Source of the DNA: Burkholderiaceae bacterium
GTDB taxonomy: Bacteria; Pseudomonadota; Gammaproteobacteria; Burkholderiales; Burkholderiaceae_C
Length of the DNA: 64,000 bases
Direction of reading: 5' to 3'
NCBI GenBank assembly: GCA_019234815.1
Contig: JAFALA010000110.1
Coordinates: forward strand, 1 to 64,000
Both the position numbers and the translations under genes were made by a program. Shown one piece after another: positions 57,009 through 64,000 of this stretch (position 1 is its first letter; each line of letters starts with the position of its first letter). The notes beneath the pieces are model-generated. The model had not been told where the DNA came from. It was given only the letters and a program-made list of their open reading frames with translations, and made no database searches.

Positions 57009-57824
57009 GTGAACGGCTTGGCGGAGACGCCCGAGGTGGTTGACGGCGTGGCGGTGGCCCGGCTGTATGGCGAGCCGCTGTTTGCGCTGCCGACGGACCT
57101 CTACATCCCGCCCGACGCGCTGGAAGTCTTTCTTGAGGCCTTTCAGGGTCCGCTGGACCTCCTGCTCTACCTGATCCGGCGCCAGAATTTCAATATTCTG
57201 GACATTCCGCTGGCCGACGTGACGCGCCAGTACCTCAGCTACGTCGATCAGATCCGCAAGCAGAACCTGGAGCTGGCGAGCGAGTACCTGCTGATGGCGG
57301 CCATGCTCATCGAGATCAAGTCGCGCATGCTGCTGCCGGCCAAGAAGAGCGAGGACGGCTCCGAGCCTGAAGACCCTCGGGCGGATCTGGTGCGGCGTTT
57401 GCTGGCCTATGAACAGATCAAGCTGGCGGCCGCGGCGCTGGATCAGCTGCCCTTGCTGGGACGCGACTTCCTGCGCGCCCAGGTCCATATCGAGCAATCG
57501 CTGACGCCGCGCTTCCCGGATGTCAACGTCGACGATTTGCGTTCGGCCTGGGCCGACCTGATCAAGCGTGCCAAGCTGAACCAGCACCACAAGATCGCAA
57601 GGGAAGAACTCTCGGTGCGCGAGCACATGAGCATCGTGCTGCGGCGCCTGCAAGGGCAGCGCTTCGTGCTGTTCGAGGGTTTGTTTGATCCTGGGCGGGG
57701 CATGCAGGTGCTGGTCGTCACCTTCATCGCCATGCTGGAATTGGCGCGCGAGCAATTGCTGGAAATCACGCAAGCCGAGGCTTTCGCGCCGATCTACGTG
57801 CGCCTGGCCTACTCGCCGCAATAG
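57009..57824 (+). CDS. scpA: Segregation and condensation protein ScpA
   Basis: Kleisin subunit of the bacterial SMC complex, 271 residues. The N-terminal helical domain has FQGPLDLLLYLIRRQNFNILDIPLADVTRQYLSYV and EYLLMAAMLIEIKSRMLLP; the C-terminal winged helix includes VVTFIAMLELAREQLLEITQ. GTG at 57009 is chosen; ATG-led readings further upstream would overlap DUF3460 completely. The usual partner scpB is not downstream, where a convergent regulator lies instead. Confidence 0.92.
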   Translation: MNGLAETPEVVDGVAVARLYGEPLFALPTDLYIPPDALEVFLEAFQGPLDLLLYLIRRQNFNILDIPLADVTRQYLSYVDQIRKQNLELASEYLLMAAMLIEIKSRMLLPAKKSEDGSEPEDPRADLVRRLLAYEQIKLAAAALDQLPLLGRDFLRAQVHIEQSLTPRFPDVNVDDLRSAWADLIKRAKLNQHHKIAREELSVREHMSIVLRRLQGQRFVLFEGLFDPGRGMQVLVVTFIAMLELAREQLLEITQAEAFAPIYVRLAYSPQ

Positions 57825-57846
57825 GCCAACTCGGCCGAATCGACCC

Positions 57847-58587
57847 TCAAGCCCGCACCGACCGATAGATTGAGAACGGTTTGCCTGCTGCGAGCGGCAT
57901 CTGCACCATTTGTCCGACGGCCAAGACCGCCTGTGTGCGCGAACTCACGCCCAGCGCCTTGAGCACGGCGGCGACGTGGTCCTTCACCGTTTCCACCGAC
58001 ACCCCCAATTCACGCGCAATCAGTTTGTTGGGCTTGCCCTGCAACAGCAGGCCCAGCACGTCCGTCTGGCGCGGCGTCAGCGAGAGGCTCTCCAGATCGG
58101 TATGGCGCTGGAATTCCGACCCGCGCGCCAACTCCGACATCTGCAGCAGTTTGTCTGCCTGCGTGTCCGCAACGCCTTGTGCCGAACCATCAGTGGTCAG
58201 GCTCATGGGAGGGACATAGATTCCCCCTGACATCACCAGCTTCAAGGCTTGCATCAGCACTTCGGTGCCGCTGCGCTTGGGCACGAAACCCATTGCACCC
58301 TGATCGATGGCGCGGATCACATCGCTGGAACGATCCGAGGCGGAGATCACCACCACGGGCAGTGCCGGATAGTTGCCCCTGAATTCCGTCAGCAAGTCGA
58401 ATCCATTGGCATCGCCCAGTTGCAGATCCAGCAGCACCAGATCGAAATCCTGACGGGTTTGCAGATGCTGGCGCGCCTGCGCCGCGCTGTCGGCCCCCAC
58501 CACTTCTGTTTGGTCCACCAGACCGACGATGACGGTTTCCAGTGCTGACAAGATCAGTGGGTGATCGTCAATCAACAGAACCTTCAT
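57847..58587 (-). CDS. NarL/LuxR-type response regulator
   Basis: A 246-residue regulator. Receiver residues are LIDDHPLILSALE, phosphoacceptor Asp54 in LVLLDLQLGD and VVISASDRSSDVIRAI with the Ser switch, and Lys in FVPKRSG. The C-terminal LuxR-type HTH is SLTPRQTDVLGLLLQGKPNKLIARELGVSVETVKDHV. No histidine kinase is adjacent, so the sensor is unknown. The gene sits just outside the flagellar cluster but nothing proves a link. A longer reading frame upstream lacks the receiver start, so ATG at 58587 is used. Confidence 0.88.
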   Translation of the reverse strand: MKVLLIDDHPLILSALETVIVGLVDQTEVVGADSAAQARQHLQTRQDFDLVLLDLQLGDANGFDLLTEFRGNYPALPVVVISASDRSSDVIRAIDQGAMGFVPKRSGTEVLMQALKLVMSGGIYVPPMSLTTDGSAQGVADTQADKLLQMSELARGSEFQRHTDLESLSLTPRQTDVLGLLLQGKPNKLIARELGVSVETVKDHVAAVLKALGVSSRTQAVLAVGQMVQMPLAAGKPFSIYRSVRA

Positions 58588-58724
58588 GCCTTGTCTCCCA
58601 TCATGGTGTTTTACTACCTGTCTATAAAGCCTCATGATAGGCGTTGAGCGCGCGCTCAAACACCACCCACAAGGGTGATGCGAGGGCCGACATCGCCCAA
58701 ATCCAACAATTCCGGACCCGCCAA

Positions 58725-59348
58725 TCAGGTATCCAGCCATGCCATGACGGGCTGCCATTGTTGAAGATCGCGCTCGACCCTCCCAGGGGCCACATCCCAG
58801 AGCGACAGGCCATGGGCGGCCAGCTGGACGTAGTTTTGGGTGTCCCGCAAATGCCCCAGCGACTTGGCTTTGAGCCCCGTGACAAATTGTTGCAACTGCG
58901 TCACGGACAAGGTGCCCTCCTTGACCCGCATGCCCAGGACGGCCACGCCCGGCGCGCTGCGCTTGCCGGCCGGCAAGCGCTCCAGGCGTTGCAGGAAATC
59001 GAAGGTGGCTTGCATATCGAACAGGCTGGGTTGCAGCGGCACCAGGATCTTGTCAGCCAATCCCACGACAATTTCCAGCCGTTTGCCGTGCAAACCCGCC
59101 GGCGTGTCCAGCACGACATGGCTGACCCCCTTGGGCGGTCTTGCCACCTGCTTGCCATCCACGTCCAGCGCCTGGATCGGCGGCAAGGCGGCTGGGCGCC
59201 GACTCAACCACTGGCGCGAGCTCTGCTGCACATCCACATCCCCCAGGGCCACGCGATGACCCTGCCGCGCCAAATAGCCGGCCAGATTGCTGGCCAGGGT
59301 GCTCTTGCCCACCCCGCCCTTGGGATTGGCGACCACGAATACCGGCAT
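58725..59348 (-). CDS. ParA-family ATPase (orphan)
   Basis: A 207-residue deviant Walker A ATPase. ANPKGGVGKSTLASNLAGYLARQGHRVALGDVDVQQSSRQWL holds the P-loop and the first Asp, SHVVLDTPAGL the Walker B and PLQPSLFDMQATFDFLQRL the ParA-like helix. No parB or partition site is adjacent. Size and orphan setting fit ParC/MipZ-like positioning proteins or flagellar or chemotaxis-array partners, but no member could be assigned. GGAG lies 6 bases before the ATG at 59348. It is divergent from a DUF1841 gene. Confidence 0.84.
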   Translation of the reverse strand: MPVFVVANPKGGVGKSTLASNLAGYLARQGHRVALGDVDVQQSSRQWLSRRPAALPPIQALDVDGKQVARPPKGVSHVVLDTPAGLHGKRLEIVVGLADKILVPLQPSLFDMQATFDFLQRLERLPAGKRSAPGVAVLGMRVKEGTLSVTQLQQFVTGLKAKSLGHLRDTQNYVQLAAHGLSLWDVAPGRVERDLQQWQPVMAWLDT

Positions 59349-59492
59349 ATCAACTCCTTTTTTCCATGCTTGGGCAGAACCGCTCCGGCAGCATCGCGCC
59401 AGCCAGCCATGGCTGTATTGTGTTTGCCGCCCACAAGCCGGGCGGCGCCCATGCCTGCCAATGATCTGCAGACTCCGGCGACAATACCAGCC

Positions 59493-59924
59493 ATGTTTGC
59501 CCCATCTCAACTTGAAGTCCGGCGCTTCTTCTGTGCCACCTACCGCAAGCTGCGTGCCGCGATGCCGCTGTCGCCCATGGAGGCGATCGCCGCCGACTGG
59601 ATCAACGAACATCCCGAATACCATGCGGAACTGGCCGACGAAGACCAGGCGCTGAGCGCCGTCTATAGCGTCGAGGAAGGCCGGACCAACCCCTTCCTGC
59701 ATCTGTCCATGCATTTGAGCATCAGCGAGCAGCACGCGATCGACCAACCCACGGGCATCCGACAGGCCATCGACCTGCTGGCGGCGAAGCGCCAGTCCAT
59801 GCACGAAGCGCAGCACCAGGCCATGGAATGCCTGGGAGAAATGATCTGGACCTCGCAGCGCAGCGGCCTGCCCCCGGACGGGCACACATATCTGGACTGC
59901 GTACGCAAAAAAGCCACGCGTTGA
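59493..59924 (+). CDS. DUF1841 family protein
   Basis: A 143-residue protein starting MFAPSQLEVRRFFCATYRKL, with AADWINEHPEYHAELAD, NPFLHLSMHLSISEQHAIDQPTGIRQAIDLL and AMECLGEMIW. These features match DUF1841, a proteobacterial family of unknown function with conserved His/Glu residues that might bind metal. ATG at 59493 is used because conserved sequence starts there. Its 3' end overlaps the stem of the terminator used by flgN on the other strand. Confidence 0.85.
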   Translation: MFAPSQLEVRRFFCATYRKLRAAMPLSPMEAIAADWINEHPEYHAELADEDQALSAVYSVEEGRTNPFLHLSMHLSISEQHAIDQPTGIRQAIDLLAAKRQSMHEAQHQAMECLGEMIWTSQRSGLPPDGHTYLDCVRKKATR

Positions 59925-59935
59925 ACGTGGCTTGG
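59905..59935 (-). terminator. Terminator of the flgM-flgN transcript
   Basis: An 8-bp stem AAGCCACG / CGTGGCTT (59911-59918 with 59926-59933) with a 7-base loop, followed on the minus strand by a T-run. It lies about 40 bases past the flgN stop. Confidence 0.8.
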
Positions 59936-59974
59936 GTCGAAATCTACTGATCTACTGACTGTAGGAGACGCGGA

Positions 59975-60367
59975 TCAGGCCAGGATGGATCCACCGCCTA
60001 CGCTGCGCCGCTCGCTCTTGCCCTGGGCAGAGTAGAGGCCGGTTTTTTCCGTGGGCATCAGGACGTCGATGGCCTGATCCAGGGCCGTCGATGCGCGAGC
60101 CAGGGACTCGCGTTGAGCCGCCACCCGTCCACCCGCCATCACCAGGCGGTTGCGCAAATCCGGCGGAACACGACCTTGGCGGGCCGCATCCATGAAGCGT
60201 TCCATCGCCTTGGCCAGCGACTGGTGCAGGCTGGCCGCATGCAGCTCGATGGCCTGGGCATCACGGCGCACCAGCGCATCGCCCAACAGATTCAAGCAGT
60301 TTTCCACCTCGAGCAAGGGCTGCTCGAGATCTTCACTCAACGACGACGATTGAACTGCAGAAGGCAT
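59975..60367 (-). CDS. flgN: Flagellar protein FlgN (chaperone)
   Basis: About 130 residues, mostly helical. LEQPLLEVENCLNLLGDALVRRDAQAIELHAASLHQSLAKAMERF is a FlgN-type helical segment. FlgN chaperones FlgK and FlgL for export. Sequence conservation is low, so the call relies mainly on position right after flgM and beside flgA. Start uncertain: ATG at 60367 lacks a clear Shine-Dalgarno, and a GTG at 60418 would add 17 residues. Confidence 0.75.
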   Translation of the reverse strand: MPSAVQSSSLSEDLEQPLLEVENCLNLLGDALVRRDAQAIELHAASLHQSLAKAMERFMDAARQGRVPPDLRNRLVMAGGRVAAQRESLARASTALDQAIDVLMPTEKTGLYSAQGKSERRSVGGGSILA

Positions 60368-60475
60368 TGAAGTAACCCGTTTATCAGGCCAAATGTCTGA
60401 CTGTGTCAGGCTGATCACACAACCCGAAGCTTAGTACCAATTCTAGCCCTTGGCAAAAGAGGCCGGCTCGCCGGC

Positions 60476-60817
60476 TCAATGAGGCGTGGCCCGGCTGACC
60501 AGTTCCTGCGCATTCGAGATCAGTTTGTCGGCAATATTTTCCGCATTCACCGTGAATTTCCCCTGCGCAATCGCTTGGGAAATCCGCTGAACCTTGGCCA
60601 GATCGAAACTGCCTTCGTCCGAGTTGCTCTCCAGCATGGTGCTGGCGGAACTGGAAAGTGCAATTTGTGCGCTGGCTTCAGGTGCGGTGTTTGCGGCCAC
60701 AGCCGACGAACCGCCTCCTCCCTGATTACTTTGAGCGCGCGCCTGCTCAAGCGCTGTCGAGCGTTCCAGCGCCGCTGCCGCTGACGCAAGAATTTCAGTG
60801 CCGTTACTGAGCTTCAT
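60476..60817 (-). CDS. flgM: Anti-sigma-28 factor FlgM
   Basis: A 113-residue protein. The N-terminal half is Ala/Ser-rich and disordered-looking; the C-terminal FliA-binding part has DLAKVQRISQAIAQGKFTVNAENIADKLISNAQEL, the FlgM signature. GGAG lies 6 bases before ATG 60817. It holds sigma-28 inactive until the hook is complete and it is exported. A sigma-28 promoter lies upstream (60869-60895), so FlgM is under its own target, as in enterics. Confidence 0.9.
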   Translation of the reverse strand: MKLSNGTEILASAAAALERSTALEQARAQSNQGGGGSSAVAANTAPEASAQIALSSSASTMLESNSDEGSFDLAKVQRISQAIAQGKFTVNAENIADKLISNAQELVSRATPH

Positions 60818-60868
60818 GATGTTCTCCAAATGCTTGAGCACCCACCCAATGCAAGTCCGTTCCCTGCC

Positions 60869-60895
60869 TTATCGGCAAAAGATGGGCCAACTTGA
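60869..60895 (-). promoter_or_regulatory. Sigma-28 (FliA) promoter of flgM
   Basis: On the minus strand TCAAGTTG, an 11-base spacer and GCCGATAA: the -10 is a perfect match to the FliA consensus GCCGATAA and the -35 matches 6 of 8 positions of TAAAGTTT. It is 51 bases from the flgM start. Confidence 0.8.
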
Positions 60896-60962
60896 GGGCT
60901 CGCCGTAAAGCCCCCGAAATAGATCCAGCCCTGGGTCCGCGGACTCTGGCATCGTATCTGAC

Positions 60963-61727
60963 TCAAAGATCCACCTCAACACGGCGCTCTCCAACTGCAC
61001 GTCCTACCGAAATTCGGCCATTGTCAAACTTGACCTTGACCTCTTGACCTTCCATGCCACGCTCCATGGCGGAGCCTTCGCTGCTGACGGCATAGCCCGG
61101 CCCATTTGCCGTGACGGTGACCCTGTCGCCCGCCGCAAACCAGAGACGCGTGCGCAAATCACTCAAACGCACGACCTCCCCTGCGGCCAAAGGACGTGCA
61201 AGAACACGTCCCTCAAGCTCGGAAACCTGCAAATAGGCTGGACTGTTGTCCGCTGCTATATCTACTTCGGCCGTTTGCAGCTGCGCTTGAGTCAAGATCG
61301 TGCCCAAACCCAGTGGTTTGGCCGCGACCATGGCCTTGGCATACACATGCACCACAATGGGGATGCTCACATTCCATCGGCTCACGCCTTCGATGCAGCG
61401 CACGCCGATACGGCTGCGGCCCCACATCTTCAGGCCCGGCGGCAAATAAGGCTCGGTGCGCCGGCAGGGCGCCAGGTGCAGGCGCGGGTCCAGATTGCCC
61501 AGATCCACTTCGACGCGCGCGCCTTCGGGCATGGCGGCCTGGGCTGCCTGTTCGGCCAGGCTTTGGGCTGGTTTCAGGCTGTCGGCCAGCAAGGGCACGC
61601 CCTCGCCCGCCGCGGATTGCGCCAGGCTGGGCATGAACGGCAAAAGCATCAAAACGGCCGCAGCCATCCATCCCCATCCCTTCGGAACGCGGGGCAGACG
61701 GATTGAGGGCAGGACGCTTTTGAACAT
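60963..61727 (-). CDS. flgA: Flagellar basal body P-ring formation protein FlgA
   Basis: Periplasmic chaperone for FlgI assembly, about 254 residues. A hydrophobic signal-like segment (WMAAAVLMLLPFMPSLAQSA) is followed by the SAF-type C-terminal domain: RIGVRCIEGVSRWNVSIPIVVHVYAKAMVAAKPL, EVVRLSDLRTRLWFAAGDRVTV, GQEVKVKFDNGRISVGRA. ATG at 61727 is favoured; an ATG eight codons upstream is possible. It is divergent from flgB, as in many flagellar clusters. Confidence 0.91.
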   Translation of the reverse strand: MFKSVLPSIRLPRVPKGWGWMAAAVLMLLPFMPSLAQSAAGEGVPLLADSLKPAQSLAEQAAQAAMPEGARVEVDLGNLDPRLHLAPCRRTEPYLPPGLKMWGRSRIGVRCIEGVSRWNVSIPIVVHVYAKAMVAAKPLGLGTILTQAQLQTAEVDIAADNSPAYLQVSELEGRVLARPLAAGEVVRLSDLRTRLWFAAGDRVTVTANGPGYAVSSEGSAMERGMEGQEVKVKFDNGRISVGRAVGERRVEVDL

Positions 61728-61890
61728 GCCGCCACTGTAGGGCTGACTCAAGCCGCACAGGCTCGGAAATGCGCGGTAAAGCTGGCGCTTATCCCGCTCA
61801 TGTTTTCGGAGGCGGCAAACACAATGGCGTCACCCCTGCTACAACCGCCGGCCCACCGTGCAGGCCGGTATCGGCGCAAGGAGTCGCACC

Positions 61891-62322
61891 ATGATCAACC
61901 GCCTTACTGACGCTCTCAACTTCCAGACCCAAGCGCTCGTGCTGCGGTCGGAACGTCAGCGCCTGCTTGCCAGCAACATTGCCAACGCGGACACCCCTGG
62001 CTACCAGGCGCGCGAAATGGACTTTGCCGGCGCCCTGCGCAATGCAACGTCCAGCCTGAATGCCAACGGCTCGAAAAGCGCAGGCGCGTCGGCGGCAGGA
62101 TCCCTGCCCGGCCTCGGCAACCTCAACAGCGGCGCCCTGACTGAAAGCACCCTTCAATATGCCCTGGCCTCGCAGACCAGCATGGACAACAACACGGTGG
62201 ACATGGACCGGGAGCGCGCCAGCTTCGTCGACAACACCGTGAAGTACGAAGCCACCCTCAGTTTCATCGCTTCCAGCGTCAAGAGCACGCTGGAAGCGAT
62301 GAAGTCGGCCAACGGCACCTGA
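61891..62322 (+). CDS. flgB: Flagellar basal body rod protein FlgB
   Basis: A 143-residue rod protein. LRSERQRLLASNIANADTPGYQAREMDF is the flagellar rod N-terminal signature, and TVKYEATLSFIASSVKSTLEAM the C-terminal coiled-coil segment. AAGGAG precedes ATG 61891 by 8 bases. It starts the flgBCDE run; the proximal rod consists of FlgB, FlgC and FlgF. Confidence 0.95.
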   Translation: MINRLTDALNFQTQALVLRSERQRLLASNIANADTPGYQAREMDFAGALRNATSSLNANGSKSAGASAAGSLPGLGNLNSGALTESTLQYALASQTSMDNNTVDMDRERASFVDNTVKYEATLSFIASSVKSTLEAMKSANGT

Positions 62323-62361
62323 ACCATGCGCAGCGCCTAACCCAGCCGCCAGGAGACCACC

Positions 62362-62778
62362 ATGTCGATGTTCCAGATTTTCAACGTGGCCGGCAGCGCC
62401 GTCAGCGCCCAGAGCCAGCGGCTCAACACCGTGGCGAGCAATCTCGCCAACGCCGACACCGTGGCCGGTCCGAACGGCCAGGCCTACAAGGCGCGCCAGG
62501 TGGTCTTCCAGACCCAGCTGATGGGCGCCGCCAACGACCTGGGCGCCGCAGGCGTGCAGGTATCCCAGGTGACGGAAGACCAGTCGCCCGGCCGCAAGGT
62601 GCTGGACCCCAAGAATCCGCAGGCCGACGCCGACGGCTACGTCACCTACAGCAACGTCAATCCGGTGGACGAGATGGTCAACATGATTTCGGCTTCGCGC
62701 TCGTATCAAAACAACATCGAAGTCATGAGCACGGCAAAGAACCTGCTCGAAAAGACCTTGTCTCTGGGTCAGTCCTGA
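62362..62778 (+). CDS. flgC: Flagellar basal body rod protein FlgC
   Basis: A 138-residue rod protein. SQRLNTVASNLANADTVAGPNGQAYKARQVVFQ is the N-terminal signature and SNVNPVDEMVNMISASRSYQNNIEVMSTAKNLLEKTL the C-terminal helix. AGGAG is placed 7 bases before the ATG. It follows flgB by 39 bases. Confidence 0.96.
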   Translation: MSMFQIFNVAGSAVSAQSQRLNTVASNLANADTVAGPNGQAYKARQVVFQTQLMGAANDLGAAGVQVSQVTEDQSPGRKVLDPKNPQADADGYVTYSNVNPVDEMVNMISASRSYQNNIEVMSTAKNLLEKTLSLGQS

Positions 62779-62801
62779 CCTGCTCCACTGAAGGATAGAC
62801 C

Positions 62802-63497
62802 ATGAGCATCTCTTCAATCCTGAACAAGGCGACGCAAGCGGCATCGAGCACCGGCACGACGAGCGGCTCAAGCAGCACCTCGGCCTCGGGCCTGTCCGCC
62901 ACATCCGCGGCCTCGACGCAGAACCAGTTCCTGACCATGCTGGTGGCGCAGATGCAGAACCAGGATCCGATGAACCCCATGGACAACTCGCAGCTGACCA
63001 GCCAGTTGGCGGCGATCCAGACCGTGTCGGGCATCAGCGACCTGAACACCAGCATCCAGGGCCTGGGGACGCAGTTCAACCAGATGTCGGCCCTGCAAAG
63101 CGTTAACCTGGTGGGCCACTCGGTCACCGTGCCCGGCAACGTGCTGTCACAAAACGCCAGCAACACCTCCAACGCCGACGGGAGCTACTCGCTGGCAAGC
63201 GCCGCCACGGCGGTGCAGATGCAGGTCTACGACACCGCAGGCACGCTGGTCAAGACCACGAACCTGGGCCCCCAGAGCGCGGGCATGCACACCTTCACCT
63301 GGGCGGCGGGCAGCAGCTCGGCGGCCAGCGCCGGCTACACCTTCAAGATCACCGCCGCCAATGGCACGACGCCTGTGACCGCGACGCCCTATACGCAGGA
63401 CAAGGTGGTCGCCGTCACCAATTCGGGCAACACGCTGCAGCTGCAGCTGCAGAACCTGGGCACGGTGAACTACAGCGCCGTGCAAAACATCAACTAG
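62802..63497 (+). CDS. flgD: Flagellar hook capping protein FlgD
   Basis: A 231-residue hook scaffold. A Ser/Thr/Ala-rich N-terminus precedes NQFLTMLVAQMQNQDPMNPMDNSQLTSQLAAIQTVSGI, the FlgD hallmark; the C-terminal Ig-like and tudor-like domains contain GTLVKTTNLGPQSAGMHTFTW and YTFKITAANGT. It caps the growing hook and is replaced by FlgK. Gap to flgC 23 bases. Confidence 0.95.
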   Translation: MSISSILNKATQAASSTGTTSGSSSTSASGLSATSAASTQNQFLTMLVAQMQNQDPMNPMDNSQLTSQLAAIQTVSGISDLNTSIQGLGTQFNQMSALQSVNLVGHSVTVPGNVLSQNASNTSNADGSYSLASAATAVQMQVYDTAGTLVKTTNLGPQSAGMHTFTWAAGSSSAASAGYTFKITAANGTTPVTATPYTQDKVVAVTNSGNTLQLQLQNLGTVNYSAVQNIN

Positions 63498-63576
63498 GCA
63501 TCAACCGAGCATCCACTGAGTCTGAACACGCAGGCACAGCCGACACCCACTCGTCGAACCGATACAAGGACACATC

Positions 63577-64000
63577 ATGGGCTTCCAACAAGGTCTCTCA
63601 GGGCTGAACGCCACCAGCCAGCAGCTCAGCGTGATTGGCAACAACATCGCCAACGCCAACACCTACGGCGAGAAATCCTCGTCCGCGCAATTTTCCGACC
63701 TGTACGCCAACGCCCTGAGCGGCTCGCAATCGAATCAGGCCGGCATTGGCACGACCATCTCGACGATCGCTCAGGATTTTTCGCAGGGCAGCATCGTCAC
63801 TACCGACAACCCCCTGGATCTGGCGATCAACGGCGGCGGGTTCTATATGCTCAAGGGCGTATCAGGACAGACGCTCTATTCGCGCGACGGTGAATTCCAG
63901 GTCGACAAGGCCGGCAACGTCGTCAATTCGGCCGGCCAGACTCTGTATGGCTACTCGGCCAACGCGCAGGGACAGATCCAGCAGGGCGCGCTGACCACCT
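63577..64000 (+). CDS. flgE: Flagellar hook protein FlgE, N-terminal part
   Basis: The first 141 codons of the hook subunit; the rest lies beyond the window. It begins MGFQQGLSGLNATSQQLSVIGNNIANANTYG, the hook/rod family N-terminal motif, followed by TISTIAQDFSQGSIVTTDNPLDLAINGGGFYML and YSRDGEFQVDKAGNVVNSAG, both typical of FlgE. AAGGA lies before ATG 63577. The cluster presumably continues with flgFGHI. Confidence 0.94.
   Translation, partial: MGFQQGLSGLNATSQQLSVIGNNIANANTYGEKSSSAQFSDLYANALSGSQSNQAGIGTTISTIAQDFSQGSIVTTDNPLDLAINGGGFYMLKGVSGQTLYSRDGEFQVDKAGNVVNSAGQTLYGYSANAQGQIQQGALTT

Noticed and set aside
61753-61890. TAAAGCTG in the flgA-flgB spacer as a sigma-28 site
   Set aside because: No GCCGATAA-like element stands at the required 11-base distance; flgB is normally an earlier-class gene.

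Overview
The window is a 64 kb piece of a GC-rich betaproteobacterial chromosome. Gene content and order (mltG-tmk-holB-pilZ-tatD, maf-rlmH-rsfS-nadD-hemF, minCDE, metG-DUF3460-scpA, flgNMA/flgBCDE, DUF1841, DUF4936) point to Burkholderiales, most likely Alcaligenaceae (Bordetella/Achromobacter relatives). The genus is an inference. No insertion sequence, integrase cassette, prophage or CRISPR array was seen.

Layout. 1-3.7 kb: the start of a livH-type permease gene, then a DctB/DctD-like two-component pair. 3.7-12 kb: an amino-acid-binding protein, a small orphan, a leftward housekeeping run (mltG, tmk, holB, pilZ, tatD, ankyrin protein), then rightward ygfZ and DUF4936. 11.2-17.5 kb: one leftward operon with a MacA-type adaptor, an ATPase, two FtsX/MacB-type permeases, an esterase and a thioesterase-acetyltransferase fusion. 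17.5-26.8 kb: an AT-richer island with two tandem secreted lipase-like paralogues followed by a complete type I secretion gene set, whose TolC-like gene has an in-frame amber codon. 26.8-33.4 kb: aceA, marC, xerD, queG, tsaE, amiC and three tRNA-Lys genes. 33.4-44.6 kb: a long leftward series (yebC, purD, acyltransferase, hemF, nadD, rsfS, rlmH, maf, rng, tolB, pal, cpoB, tcdA). 44.8-53.4 kb: glnS, a dipeptidyl-peptidase, dus, ygjP, a ferredoxin and minCDE. 53.4-54.4 kb: about 1 kb of non-coding DNA with several same-strand DnaA-box-like 9-mers. 54.4-64 kb: a small basic protein, metG, DUF3460, scpA, an orphan LuxR-type regulator, a ParA-like ATPase, DUF1841, and the start of the flagellar cluster (flgN-flgM and flgA leftward, flgB-flgE rightward, flgE cut by the window end).

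The part most worth attention is the 17.9-26.8 kb locus. Both paralogues carry a lipase nucleophile elbow (GYSLGG) and, 46 residues later, a GDP motif spaced much like the Ser-Asp pair of type-I-secreted family I.3 lipases. They lack the RTX calcium repeats normal for such substrates and instead have an alanine-rich N-terminal third of about 240 residues. The dedicated exporter has a peptidase-like domain without a visible catalytic cysteine, which fits uncleaved substrates with a C-terminal signal. The other main lead is the DnaA-box cluster beside minC, where gene orientation tends to diverge.
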